Shown piece after piece: positions 49,633 to 59,604 of a DNA stretch of 64,000 bases; position 1 is the stretch's first letter, and each line of letters opens with the position of its first letter. The position numbers were made by a program, and so were the translations under genes. The notes beneath the pieces are model-generated. The model saw only the letters and a program-made list of their open reading frames with translations. It did no database searches and was not told the DNA's origin. Origin of the DNA: an uncultured Flavobacteriales bacterium (lineage in GTDB: Bacteria > Bacteroidota > Bacteroidia > CAIKAF01); NCBI GenBank assembly GCA_903837495.1, contig CAILUT010000056.1, positions 62,001 to 126,000 of the forward strand, written 5' to 3'.

Positions 49633-51224
49633 GTTTTCTGTGCCTTGGGCGCTGGTATTCTCGATTCGCTTTAGGTCTGATTGGGGCTTGTTCCCTTCCT
49701 AATTCAGCAGACCAAGGCGTATTGGTGTACAACGAACATTCCGGCATTACATCTTTGGACCCCCTGTATGCCCGAAATTTGGCGAATATTTGGGCCGTTC
49801 AGTGGGTGTATGAAGGGTTAACACGGCTGAATGCCGAAAATCAAATTGAGCCTTGTTTAGCTGAATCTTGGGTCTGCGATTCAACAGGCAGAGAATGGAC
49901 CTTTTCCCTACGAAAAGAGGTGTTTTTTCATCCCAATCCAAATTTGGTGCAGGGCTATACCCTCAACAGCCGCGATGTGGTGTTGAGTTTGGATCGGGCA
50001 CGAAAGCACCCGTTTAGTGCTTGGATTTTAGAGGATTTAGATACCCTTTTTTCCATTGGCCCCCAAACGATTGTACTTCATTTTTCAAAGGCTATGCCCG
50101 ATTTGCCGGCCTTGATGTCCATTCCCGCCCTAAGCATACAACCGGCTCCTTTGCTGGATTCCAAAACCTCGGATTATTGGCGAACAATGTCTTGCGGAAC
50201 CGGAATGTTTCGGCTGCAAACTTGGGTAGAAGGAGAAAAAATGGTATTGCCGAGGTTTGATTTACATTGGAATAAACCTGTTTCTACCTTGGCCGGAACA
50301 CCCATTAAAGGTGTTGCCATTCAATTTGTAAAGGAGATTCAAAGCGCAAAACTTGACTTTTTAAGCGGTAGTTTGGGCTTTTTTCAGGGTGCTGACCCAC
50401 AGGTGAACGATGAATTGCGGGTGCTTTCTAAAAAAAGCAATTCCCCCATTCGCATGGTACAAGGCGATTTTTTAAATACCGAATACCTAGGATTTAATCT
50501 TCAGGGAAAACACCCCGCCTGCCGATCGGCTGCGTTACGCAAAGCCCTTAGAGCTTTTTTAGATGTGCCTAGGGTTTTAAATGAGGTTCGAAGCGGTATG
50601 GGGCAGGCAGCCGCTGGTCGGTTTTGTCCGCCTGCATTGGTGTCGGCCAATCGGACGCTTCCTGAATTAAGTCCCCAAGATCAGCGTGCCGAGGCCTTGG
50701 CTTGGTTAAAAAAAGCGGGTTACACGCAGCCCAGCGAAGTGCCTCCTTTGGTTTTGCATACCGATCCGGCTTACGCATACTTTTGTTCTGCTTTAATTTA
50801 TCCGTGGGTATCAGAGGGGTTTCGGGTCAGGCTTGAGGTGGTTGAACGTTCTACCTTAAAGTCTATGGTGGCAAAGGGGCAGTTGGATTTTTATCGGGCC
50901 TCATGGATAGCCGATTGGCCCTCAGCTAGCAATGTTTTGGGTATTTTTCATTCCGAACGCATTCCGCCCAAAGGCCCCAATTACAGTTTTTTTGACAACG
51001 ACAGCTTAGATCAAGCTTTATCGGTGCTTTCTGAACGTACCGATCCGCAAAAGCAGCAATCGGCAATTGAACAAATTGAATCCATTCTAAACCACCACGC
51101 CCCTGTGATTCCTTTGTATTTTGATGCTTACCTGCGGTTCGAACGCAAGGAATTTCAGGGTTTGCAATCCAATGTATTGAATCAACTGGATGCCCGAAAT
51201 TTGGCTGTTTCAACGGGCCAATAA
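49629..51224 (+). CDS. ABC transporter substrate-binding lipoprotein (peptide/nickel family 5)
   Basis: A 531-residue SBP_bac_5 protein. It has lipobox LGLIGAC with Cys21, the start SLDPLYARNLANIWAVQWVYEGLTRLN, LAESWVCDSTGREWTFSLRKEVFFH, and YLGFNLQGKHPACRSAALRKALRAFLD. Such proteins bind peptides or similar ligands in the periplasm. No ABC permease or ATPase gene lies beside it. It is coupled to rimM by overlap, and a broken LytTR gene begins just after it. Confidence 0.88.
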   Translation: MSFLCLGRWYSRFALGLIGACSLPNSADQGVLVYNEHSGITSLDPLYARNLANIWAVQWVYEGLTRLNAENQIEPCLAESWVCDSTGREWTFSLRKEVFFHPNPNLVQGYTLNSRDVVLSLDRARKHPFSAWILEDLDTLFSIGPQTIVLHFSKAMPDLPALMSIPALSIQPAPLLDSKTSDYWRTMSCGTGMFRLQTWVEGEKMVLPRFDLHWNKPVSTLAGTPIKGVAIQFVKEIQSAKLDFLSGSLGFFQGADPQVNDELRVLSKKSNSPIRMVQGDFLNTEYLGFNLQGKHPACRSAALRKALRAFLDVPRVLNEVRSGMGQAAAGRFCPPALVSANRTLPELSPQDQRAEALAWLKKAGYTQPSEVPPLVLHTDPAYAYFCSALIYPWVSEGFRVRLEVVERSTLKSMVAKGQLDFYRASWIADWPSASNVLGIFHSERIPPKGPNYSFFDNDSLDQALSVLSERTDPQKQQSAIEQIESILNHHAPVIPLYFDAYLRFERKEFQGLQSNVLNQLDARNLAVSTGQ

Positions 51225-51226
51225 TT

Positions 51227-51526
51227 GTGGTGGTTTCAGAAAATACTTCGGATGGTTTTTTATTGCAGATTGAAAATTAGCAAAGCTTACATTTGGCTGT
51301 TTTTTGCATTTATAAACAAGAGGGCAACCTAAGCCATTTTGAAGAACATTTAAGCGAATCCTGCTTTTTGCGAATAGGTCGCTCTTTTTTGATCAACCTA
51401 AACTACCTCTCGAAATTGGAGTCCCCCTTGAAGGCTGTCATTAAAATGGAAGATGGCTTCTGCATCCCCATTCCAAGAAGACAAAAAAGGCAGGTTGTAG
51501 AGCGTTTAAGCCCCTATACTAAATAA
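51227..51526 (+). pseudogene. LytTR DNA-binding domain gene broken by an in-frame TAG
   Basis: In one frame the sequence reads VVSENTSDGFLLQIEN, then a TAG stop at 51278-51280, then QSLHLAVFCIYKQEGN and a clear LytTR domain (FLRIGRSFLINLNYLSKLES ... GFCIPIPRRQKRQVVERL). The second part alone could start at TTG 51293. The first part lacks about ten residues normally found before the third strand. GTG 51227 or 51230 lies 3-6 nt after the substrate-binding gene stop. A decayed LytTR regulator is the simplest reading. Confidence 0.6.
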
Positions 51527-51534
51527 AAAACCCA

Positions 51535-51954
51535 TTAATCTCCAAAATACTCCACCGAATTCCGTTCTGTTTCTGCAATCCGAATGCTGTGCAAGGTGCA
51601 GCCTAACTCAGAAATAGGGTTTTGCAACTGCCCCCAAACCTGAACGGCCAGGTTTTCCGTGGATGAAAAAATACCCTCCATAAAAGCCACGTCTAAATTC
51701 AGGTTTTTGTGGTCTAGTTTGTCGATCACCCGAGCCCGTATTAAGGTAGAAAGTTGCTTAAGATCAACCACAAAACCAGAGTCAGGATGGGGCTGACCTT
51801 TTACTGTAACCCACAAATCATAATTGTGGCCATGCCAATTTTTATTGGAACAAGGACCAAAAACGCGTTCATTTTCTTCTTCTGTCCAAAGGGGATTGAA
51901 CAGTTTATGTGCAGCGTTGAATTGCTCTTTTCGGGTCAAATAAACCAATGGCAT
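51535..51954 (-). CDS. queD: 6-pyruvoyl-tetrahydropterin synthase / QueD family protein
   Basis: A 139-residue T-fold enzyme of queuosine or pterin synthesis. The zinc ligands are His16 (FNAAHKL), His41 and His43 (WHGHNY); Cys35 and a C-terminal RIAETERNSVEYF are also present. The upstream in-frame ATG at 51981 is rejected because a -7 box TATCTTTA (51972-51965) lies between it and 51954. Confidence 0.9.
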   Translation of the reverse strand: MPLVYLTRKEQFNAAHKLFNPLWTEEENERVFGPCSNKNWHGHNYDLWVTVKGQPHPDSGFVVDLKQLSTLIRARVIDKLDHKNLNLDVAFMEGIFSSTENLAVQVWGQLQNPISELGCTLHSIRIAETERNSVEYFGD

Positions 51955-51964
51955 CTTTTTTTCG

Positions 51965-51972
51965 TAAAGATA
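51965..51972 (-). promoter_or_regulatory. -7 box for queD
   Basis: TATCTTTA on the minus strand (one mismatch at the last base) ends 10 nt before ATG 51954 and decides the queD start. Confidence 0.5.
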
Positions 51973-52073
51973 AATAACCATTTCTATCCTACATGCCCTT
52001 TTACTTCTGTTTTAATCGGCAAAACCGAGCCGTTTATCTTGCATCTGTCCGTTCTATCCCGAATCTTACTTAG

Positions 52074-53450
<1,377 letters not shown>

Positions 53451-53458
53451 GCCAACCT

Positions 53459-53794
53459 TTACACGTTGTCTTCCCCCAATACCCTTAATTTTAGGGTCGA
53501 AGGGCAGTGCTCCGGGCGCAATTGACAACTTAAACGCGAGGTGTCCGTTAATACCGGAAGGCTTTCAAGCATATCCAATTCTTCGTTTCCGGCCTCAGGC
53601 AGCTCAGAATATCCTTCCAAAACCTCAACATGGCAGGTGGCACACAAGGCCATGCCTCCGCAAGTAGCCAAAATAGGGAATCCTTCTCCCTTTAATACCT
53701 CCATCAACGATAGCCCCATATCGGTGGGCACTTCCACATTCATGGTTCTTCCGCTCAGGTCTTCCGCTTGCAGTTCAATATGCGAATTGGCCAT
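53459..53794 (-). CDS. 2Fe-2S ferredoxin, adrenodoxin type
   Basis: A 111-residue electron carrier. The cluster ligands are Cys45, Cys51, Cys54 (CGGMALCATC) and Cys90 (LSC), with the CX5CX2C...C spacing of ISC/adrenodoxin-type ferredoxins. It starts 3 bp after the stop of the oxidoreductase at 53798, which is its likely reductase. Confidence 0.92.
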   Translation of the reverse strand: MANSHIELQAEDLSGRTMNVEVPTDMGLSLMEVLKGEGFPILATCGGMALCATCHVEVLEGYSELPEAGNEELDMLESLPVLTDTSRLSCQLRPEHCPSTLKLRVLGEDNV

Positions 53795-53797
53795 GCT

Positions 53798-54814
53798 TTA
53801 AAAGGCGTTTACCCCGTTTACCGTGGTGTATTTAAAACTTAACTTCTGCTCTGGAAATACCCGAGCAAAGGCCGATTGTGCCATAAGGGCAGCTTCATGA
53901 AAACCGCATAAAATTAATTTCAATTTGCCGGGATAGGTGTTGATATCGCCAATCGCGTATATGCCTTCCACATTGGTGCTGTAGTCCTCTGTATTTACTA
54001 GAATGGCGTTTTTGTCAATGTTTAAACCCCAATCGGCAATGGGACCTAGTTTGGGAGTCAATCCAAAAAGCGGGATGAAAAAATCGGTTTTGATATCTAG
54101 GTCTGATTCCTGTCCTGCTTCCCGTACCATTAATCCTTCAAGTTGTGTTGAGCCATGCAAAGACTGAACTTCCGCATTTAAAATTAAATTTATTTTCCCT
54201 GCTTGAGCCAAATCAAATACCTTTTCGGCACTTTCGGGCGCCCCCCTAAAGGAGCCACTTCGGTGTATAAGGGTTAATTCGGAACAAACATCCGACAAGA
54301 AAATGGCCCAATCTAAGGCCGAATCGCCGCCTCCGGCTAGAACTACTTTTTTATTCCTGAATTTTTCAGGGTCCAAAACCATGTAGGCAACTCCTTTGCC
54401 CTCGAAAACCTCTAAGTTTTCTACAACAGGCTTCCGGGGTTCAAAGCAACCCAAACCACCCGCAATTACAACAACTTTACTCTGGATTTTAGTGCCGGTT
54501 GACGTACTTATTTGATACCCTGTTTCTGTTTTATCTAGGCATTCTACCCGTTCGCCCAACGTAAATCCAGGTTTAAACGGTGCGATTTGCTCCATCAGGT
54601 TTTCAACCAGTTCCCCGGCCAATATAGAAGGGTAGCCTGGAATGTCGTAAATCGGCTTTTTGGGGTAAATTTCCGACAATTGGCCCCCTACTTGGGGCAG
54701 GGCATCTACCAAATGGCAACGCATTTTTAATAATCCCGCCTCAAAAACAGCAAATAAACCCACCGGTCCTGCGCCTACGATGCATAAATCGGTTTGAATG
54801 CTTTGGTTACTCAT
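53798..54814 (-). CDS. Ferredoxin--NADP reductase, thioredoxin-reductase-like
   Basis: A 338-residue FAD/NAD(P) enzyme. It has the FAD-binding LCIVGAGPVGLFAVFEAGLL, VGGQLSEIYPKKPIYDIPGYP, the NADPH-binding VVLAGGGDSALDWA and the C-terminal YAIGDINTYPGKLKLILCGFHEAALMA. There is no CxxC active site, which separates it from thioredoxin reductase. It is paired with the ferredoxin gene 3 bp downstream. TACCTTTA (54829-54822) ends 7 nt before the ATG. Confidence 0.92.
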   Translation of the reverse strand: MSNQSIQTDLCIVGAGPVGLFAVFEAGLLKMRCHLVDALPQVGGQLSEIYPKKPIYDIPGYPSILAGELVENLMEQIAPFKPGFTLGERVECLDKTETGYQISTSTGTKIQSKVVVIAGGLGCFEPRKPVVENLEVFEGKGVAYMVLDPEKFRNKKVVLAGGGDSALDWAIFLSDVCSELTLIHRSGSFRGAPESAEKVFDLAQAGKINLILNAEVQSLHGSTQLEGLMVREAGQESDLDIKTDFFIPLFGLTPKLGPIADWGLNIDKNAILVNTEDYSTNVEGIYAIGDINTYPGKLKLILCGFHEAALMAQSAFARVFPEQKLSFKYTTVNGVNAF

Positions 54815-54821
54815 ACGGCCA

Positions 54822-54829
54822 TAAAGGTA
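54822..54829 (-). promoter_or_regulatory. -7-like box for the ferredoxin reductase gene
   Basis: TACCTTTA on the minus strand (last base differs from consensus) ends 7 nt before ATG 54814, predicting a very short leader. Confidence 0.45.
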
Positions 54830-54867
54830 AGATGCCTAACAGAATGGATTGCGGTTTGTGCTTTATT

Positions 54868-55830
54868 TTAGCTCTTACCCGGAAGCTTTTTTCCGTCAAT
54901 CCGCTTAGAACCATATTTTACCTCTACCGGCACAGGACGTATGTTCCACACTATTCCAAACAAGGCTAAAGTTCTTAAAACGTAATAACTGGGGTCAAAC
55001 TCCCACCAATAAAAGCCTTGACGGCATGATCCTTGGTAATAGTGGTGGTTGTTGTGCCAACCTTCGCCCATGGTAATCAAGGCCAAAACCGCATTGTTCC
55101 GCGAATGGTCTTTGGTTTTGTACCGGCGACGCCCTATTTTATGCATCAACGAATTAATGGAAAACGTCCCATGATACAATATAACAGTGCTTGTTAAATA
55201 TCCCACCACCACAGTGGACCAACCGGCATTCCAATCCGTAATTCCATTTCCGTTGAGCAGATTGCCTACAAAATAAATGATAACGGCCATAATGATTGGA
55301 GGAACCATGAAATATCGATTCAGAAACCGCAACTCCGGATACTTAGCAAAATCCTGAATTAAGTCGTACCTGGTTTTTTGATAATCAGGCCCCATAATCC
55401 AACCAATATGGGCATAGAAAAAACCATAGATGTTCGCCGAATGGGGGTCGTGAGCTGTGTCGCTGTGGCGGTGGTGAACTCTGTGTTGAGATGCCCACCA
55501 CAAAGCTCCTTTCTGTATGCTGGTTTGGGCAAAAAAGGCAATCAAAAACTGGAAGAACCGACTTGTCTCGTACGTTTTGTGCGAAAAATACCGGTGGTAT
55601 CCGGCACTAACAAAAAACATGCGGAAGTAGTACATAAACAAACATACCAACCAATCTTTCCAGGTAAAACCGGACCAAATCATTAAAAGAGGTGTCAGGT
55701 GGATGAGCCCAAAACCATATTGGTCGATGAGCTTCGGTTGGTTGCGGTTTTCTTTTTTTACCGCTTCGGGTGGCGGGCCTTCTGGAGAGGTGTATAAGGA
55801 CTCAACAAGGGGTGTACTAGCTTCACTCAT
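54868..55830 (-). CDS. Acyl-CoA desaturase (delta-9 type)
   Basis: A 320-residue membrane di-iron desaturase. The three histidine boxes are HRYFSH (79-84), HRVHH (116-120) and HNNHH near residue 260. Hydrophobic segments cover about 40-75 and 165-225. It introduces a double bond into membrane fatty acids and needs electrons, which the adjacent ferredoxin and ferredoxin reductase could supply. TACCTTTG at 55874-55867 is its probable -7 box. Confidence 0.93.
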   Translation of the reverse strand: MSEASTPLVESLYTSPEGPPPEAVKKENRNQPKLIDQYGFGLIHLTPLLMIWSGFTWKDWLVCLFMYYFRMFFVSAGYHRYFSHKTYETSRFFQFLIAFFAQTSIQKGALWWASQHRVHHRHSDTAHDPHSANIYGFFYAHIGWIMGPDYQKTRYDLIQDFAKYPELRFLNRYFMVPPIIMAVIIYFVGNLLNGNGITDWNAGWSTVVVGYLTSTVILYHGTFSINSLMHKIGRRRYKTKDHSRNNAVLALITMGEGWHNNHHYYQGSCRQGFYWWEFDPSYYVLRTLALFGIVWNIRPVPVEVKYGSKRIDGKKLPGKS

Positions 55831-55866
55831 GACTTAAAGTATCAACAGCCGAAACACATCGGCATG

Positions 55867-55874
55867 CAAAGGTA
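55867..55874 (-). promoter_or_regulatory. -7 box for the desaturase gene
   Basis: TACCTTTG on the minus strand fits TAnnTTTG, 36 nt upstream of ATG 55830. No clear -33 TTTG. Confidence 0.5.
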
Positions 55875-56018
55875 TAGAATTCAGTTTCCATTCGGTGTTT
55901 TCCAATAAACAAAAGGCCTTTTTCTTTCTTGTTTGACCGCTTTACATGGAATCGCATGGAAGGTATCTATCAAACACAATAAGCACTTATCTTGTTTAAA
56001 AAAAGAAGATTTGCTGCA

Positions 56019-56594
56019 TCAAGCCCCAAACATTAAAGTCCAAACCACCTCTACTTCATCGCTTAAAAGAGCGGAATCGCCAAGGTTGAAGGAGCTGCGT
56101 TTTACCTGGAATTTCGACTTTATTAAATACCCTTGGCTTGTTTTTGTTGCTTCGGCCGTTATTTGAATGGGTTGACTTTTTCCTTTTATGCTTATCCACC
56201 CGCTTACAATCCAACCTTTCTCGGTGCGGCGAATGGCCTCTGATCGAAATTTGAGTTGGGGATGGCGTTCTGCATTAAAATAATCGGACTTTAATAAATG
56301 CCTGTCGCGCAACGCGATTCCAGTCTCGATGCTGTTTACCTGTATTTCACCATACAAAAATTCTGGTTGTCCTGTGCTTGGATTCACCTGGAGTTCTCCA
56401 AGCATGTGGTTAAAGTGCCCATCAACCCGTATGCCCATATTCCTAAGGCTGAATTCCACCTTGCTTTTGGGTGATTGAAGAGAATAGTGCTGGGCGAAGC
56501 TCTTATTGAAAATGCCAAACAGGCCAATACGTAAGGCCCAACTCAAAATGGGAAAAAAGGCAACGCTTTTGAAGAGGGGGATGCGCGCAGTCAA
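56019..56594 (-). CDS. YceI family protein
   Basis: A 191-residue secreted lipocalin-like protein (hydrophobic N-terminus to about FAQ). The YceI features are SKVEFSLRNMGIRVDGHFNHMLGELQVNP, the GIALRDRHLLKSDYFNAERHPQLKFRSE block and ISIKGKSQPI. YceI proteins bind isoprenoid-like lipids in the periplasm. It follows the ferritin gene by 2 bp and is probably co-transcribed with it. Confidence 0.9.
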   Translation of the reverse strand: MTARIPLFKSVAFFPILSWALRIGLFGIFNKSFAQHYSLQSPKSKVEFSLRNMGIRVDGHFNHMLGELQVNPSTGQPEFLYGEIQVNSIETGIALRDRHLLKSDYFNAERHPQLKFRSEAIRRTEKGWIVSGWISIKGKSQPIQITAEATKTSQGYLIKSKFQVKRSSFNLGDSALLSDEVEVVWTLMFGA

Positions 56595-56596
56595 TT

Positions 56597-57127
56597 TTAT
56601 TTTTCTTGCACCGATTCGGCGGGTTTAGCTAAGGCCATTGTAGCCAGTTGGCCTATCTCTTTGTCAATTAAGTACAGTCCGTTCGCTTCTAGGCCAATCA
56701 GGTTGATTTTGTCTTTAATGTTGCGGGCTGTAGTTTCTTCTTCGTGTTGCTCGGCAACATACCACTGCAAAAAGTTCAAGGTGGTGTAGTCTTTCTCTTG
56801 GGTTGCGATGTAAACCAATGTATTGATGCCCTCTGAAACCCGCAACTCGCCCTGAAGAAAACTCTCTACTGCTTCTAGAATGTCTTTAAAGTCTGTTTTT
56901 GGTTTGCTTAGTTCGGGCGTCAGTGCCTGCCCCCCTGAATCATTTATGTATCGAAAAAGCCGAAGCATGTGGGCCCGTTCTTCGTTCGATTGCAAATAGA
57001 AAAATTTCGCGGCTCCTTCCATTCCCTTCGCGTCGCACCACGAGGCCAACGCTAAGTAGGCATTTGAGCTGTGGCTTTCAATGGCGATTTGCTCGTTTAG
57101 AGCTGTTTCTACTACAGATGTTAACAT
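56597..57127 (-). CDS. Ferritin
   Basis: A 176-residue non-haem ferritin storing iron. The ferroxidase residues fall in LNEQIAIESHSSNAYLALASW (Glu), FFYLQSNEERAHM (Glu and ExxH) and LQWYVAEQHEEE (Glu, Gln). The frame runs upstream to 57232 inside rnz, but a full consensus promoter (57169-57139) lies between, so ATG 57127 is the start. It is followed by yceI. Confidence 0.95.
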   Translation of the reverse strand: MLTSVVETALNEQIAIESHSSNAYLALASWCDAKGMEGAAKFFYLQSNEERAHMLRLFRYINDSGGQALTPELSKPKTDFKDILEAVESFLQGELRVSEGINTLVYIATQEKDYTTLNFLQWYVAEQHEEETTARNIKDKINLIGLEANGLYLIDKEIGQLATMALAKPAESVQEK

Positions 57128-57138
57128 GGCTTTTTTTT

Positions 57139-57169
57139 CAAAGATACCCCTTAGTTGGTCAAGTTCAAA
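57139..57169 (-). promoter_or_regulatory. Ferritin promoter, full Bacteroidota consensus
   Basis: On the minus strand TTTG (57169-57166), a 19-nt spacer, TATCTTTG (57146-57139), then 11 nt to the ATG. It is the best consensus promoter in the window and overlaps the last codon of rnz at its -33 box. Confidence 0.8.
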
Positions 57170-58076
57170 GTTCAAGGCGAAGGCCATTGAAGGCCAAGCG
57201 GGTATTGCCAAACCTATTCTGTGCCTCAGCAAGCAACTCGCCCAAGTCTGGGTAGCGAACCGAAAAATGCCCCAATATCAGGCTTGTAACGCCCCATTTC
57301 TCAGCAATTTCAGCCGCTTCTATTGCCGTAGAATGTTGGGTTTTTTTTGCCCTTTCTTGGTGCTTTTCTGTAAAGGTGGCTTCGTGGTACAACACCTGGG
57401 GTGCTGCTAATTTTAACAAAGTTTGCAATACAGGTCGGGTGTCGGTAATGTAGGCATAGCTTCGGCATGCCGGCCCACTTGAGCCTACCTGGTTTGCCTG
57501 CAGTGCTTCGCCCGTATTTAACTGCACCGAATTTCCTTGTTTCAATTCCCGCAGCTGTGCAATGCTCAGGTCGTATTCTTTAATTTTGACCTTGTCTAGA
57601 ACAAAGGCATCTCGGCGTTCCCGCACAATAAAACCCCGGCAGGGCACCCCGTGTTTTAACACAACGGCCTCTACTTGAATTGATGCATCTTCCAGCACCA
57701 ATCCCCCAGAGCGCCAAGCCTCCACATCTATTTCAATAGGGTAGGAGGGCTGGTAATCTACGCTTTTCCAGTAGTTCAACAAAAACTCTTTTACCGATTC
57801 GGGGCATACAATCCGCAGGCTTTTCTTTCTGCCCAACAATTCCATGGTCGAAAGAAGTCCGGGCAAGCCCAAGAAGTGGTCGGCATGGGAATGCGATATA
57901 AATACAACCGATAGGCGCTGCATGGGCAAGCCCTCTTGCCGAATCCGAATTTGTGTCCCTTCTCCGCAGTCCAACAAATAATGCCGGTGGTGAACCTCCA
58001 ACCATTGGGCACTCAAACCCCGTTCGGCCGTTGGAACCGCTGAACTGCATCCCAATATGCACACATGAAAATTCAT
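57165..58076 (-). CDS. rnz: Ribonuclease Z
   Basis: A 303-residue metallo-beta-lactamase-fold endonuclease that matures tRNA 3' ends. It has LGCSSAVPTAERGLSAQWL, LLDCGEGTQIRI, the zinc motif SHSHADH (His62, His64, Asp66, His67), YITDTRP and the C-terminal LILGHFSVRY. All conserved features are present. The ferritin promoter overlaps its 3' end. Confidence 0.95.
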   Translation of the reverse strand: MNFHVCILGCSSAVPTAERGLSAQWLEVHHRHYLLDCGEGTQIRIRQEGLPMQRLSVVFISHSHADHFLGLPGLLSTMELLGRKKSLRIVCPESVKEFLLNYWKSVDYQPSYPIEIDVEAWRSGGLVLEDASIQVEAVVLKHGVPCRGFIVRERRDAFVLDKVKIKEYDLSIAQLRELKQGNSVQLNTGEALQANQVGSSGPACRSYAYITDTRPVLQTLLKLAAPQVLYHEATFTEKHQERAKKTQHSTAIEAAEIAEKWGVTSLILGHFSVRYPDLGELLAEAQNRFGNTRLAFNGLRLEL

Positions 58077-58248
58077 GGTTTTTGTGGATTGAATTTGGCC
58101 TCAATGAACATCCTTGACCACCGTCCTGCCAATGCATTTGGACATCTGCTGCCGCAGCGATTCTGAAGGGCCTCCTGAATGCTACCCCGGCAGCTTGATT
58201 TTCCTTGGCACAGGTTCTGCTGACCCGAAAGATGCGCAAGGTCTTTTA
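58077..58248. other. Gene-free stretch upstream of rnz
   Basis: Frames here (for example on the minus strand to 58300) give no recognisable protein. Together with the adjacent terminator it forms the 253-bp gap between a T9SS gene and rnz. No TAnnTTTG box was found close to rnz. Confidence 0.35.
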
Positions 58249-58289
58249 TAAAAAATCCACCCCTCAACCGATGGGTAAGGGGTGGATTT
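58249..58289 (-). terminator. Terminator after the T9SS protein gene
   Basis: The 12-bp perfect stem AAATCCACCCCT / AGGGGTGGATTT with a 13-nt loop is followed by TTTTTT on the minus strand. Confidence 0.88.
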
Positions 58290-58329
58290 AAATGCGGCAT
58301 CGGGCTAAATGCCTTCAGGGTATAAGAAC

Positions 58330-59181
58330 TTAATCGTGTTGAACCATAATTTTGCCGGTGGCCTGAACTCCATTCACTTCAAGCGAATATAGATACAGTC
58401 CTGCAGCAAATTGAGCCGTTGAAACCTGAATGCTTTGCTCGCCCAACTGGCAATTTCCATTCTGTTGATGTACCACACGACCTGCGGCATCTTTCATTTG
58501 AAATCCAAACGAACCCGATTTTGTTGCTGTGAAGTTCAAAGTGGCTGTGGCATTTGCCGGATTTGGAAACATAGGCTGAACTTGTACTCCAGGCAAGTTT
58601 TCAAAACTGGTGTTGGCACAAACCGGAAAGGCAATATTAAAAGACAAATCGCCGCTGGGGGGCGGAACATCGTTGCAACCAATTCCCAGATTAATTCGGC
58701 CTCGAACATCTACTTTGAAGTACACCGTATCGCAAGGCGTATTGATGGGGCTAGGTACGTTGACCGAATTTAAACGCAAACATACCCGTTGCAAATTGGT
58801 TCCAGGAGCAATATTGATGGGCGTAGTGCTGCTGTTTGTGGAGTTGATTTCGGTGTTGCCTTGGTAGGCAGCCCAGGTAAAATTGAATCCCGCCGGAATG
58901 GATTGGTTGTATGAAGCCAAGGTGTCAAGGCTAACCGACAAAATTTTTACTCCGCACAAGTCGATGGAATCACCAGGGGTGGGGGTCAACGTATTGTCAA
59001 CTTTTCCTGGAAGTACCACCGTATTTTGGTGGGTATAGTTACTCCCCGACACGGCTGCGGGCAGCGGGTTGGGGTTGAATCCCATCTGGGTTGCCGTAGG
59101 GTCAGGAGGATTGGGTGAGCAAATTTGGGCTTGAGCCAGTGCCCCAGTAAACAAGGCTGCAATCAGTAAAATTTGTTTCAT
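58330..59181 (-). CDS. Secreted protein with T9SS type A sorting domain
   Basis: A 283-residue protein with signal peptide (to ALAQAQ), a beta-rich body with several cysteines, and the C-terminal sorting domain: MFPNPANATATLNF, FQMKDAAGRVVHQQ, QFAAGLYLYSLEVNG and a final KIMVQHD. It lies 25 bp after the STAS gene. Function unknown. Confidence 0.85.
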   Translation of the reverse strand: MKQILLIAALFTGALAQAQICSPNPPDPTATQMGFNPNPLPAAVSGSNYTHQNTVVLPGKVDNTLTPTPGDSIDLCGVKILSVSLDTLASYNQSIPAGFNFTWAAYQGNTEINSTNSSTTPINIAPGTNLQRVCLRLNSVNVPSPINTPCDTVYFKVDVRGRINLGIGCNDVPPPSGDLSFNIAFPVCANTSFENLPGVQVQPMFPNPANATATLNFTATKSGSFGFQMKDAAGRVVHQQNGNCQLGEQSIQVSTAQFAAGLYLYSLEVNGVQATGKIMVQHD

Positions 59182-59206
59182 GGTTTTTGGTTTTAAAGGT
59201 TAATTA

Positions 59207-59584
59207 TTATTCTTCTTCATCCAACAAATCTTGAGCAATGTTGCTCATGATGATGAAGTCTTCGATTTCATTTTCGTTGTGGATAATGTTCAATACCGTA
59301 TCCAATTGGCAAATTTGAAGGATTTTCATAACCCCAGCATGCACCCCCGTAATGGCAAACACCCCATTTGATTTATGCGCAAGTCGATTGCCAACAAGAA
59401 GAGCTGACAGGCCGCTGGAATCTACAAATTCTACCTTTTGAAGGTCAACAACTAAATTTTTATGACCTAGGGCGTTGAGCCGCACCAATTCGGATTTTAG
59501 GTCGGGTGCCGTTTGGGCCGTTAGCTGCTCTTCTTCAATTAACAAGGATAAATAGTGAGGCTTTTCCGTGCTGCTAAAATTCAT
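59207..59584 (-). CDS. STAS domain protein (anti-sigma factor antagonist type)
   Basis: A 125-residue SpoIIAA-like protein. VEFVDSSGLSALLVG holds the conserved Asp55-Ser56-Ser57, with Ser56 or Ser57 the expected phosphorylation site. An acidic C-terminal tail (LLDEEE) follows. ATG 59584 is preferred over the upstream frame to 59680 because a TAACTTTG box (59612-59605) lies between. No kinase or sigma-factor partner is adjacent. Confidence 0.88.
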   Translation of the reverse strand: MNFSSTEKPHYLSLLIEEEQLTAQTAPDLKSELVRLNALGHKNLVVDLQKVEFVDSSGLSALLVGNRLAHKSNGVFAITGVHAGVMKILQICQLDTVLNIIHNENEIEDFIIMSNIAQDLLDEEE

Positions 59585-59604
59585 GTAGATGTTATTCAAT
59601 TTCC

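Noticed and set aside
58073-58300. 75-residue minus-strand frame upstream of rnz
   Set aside because: It spans a terminator hairpin and reads as cysteine- and arginine-rich noise.
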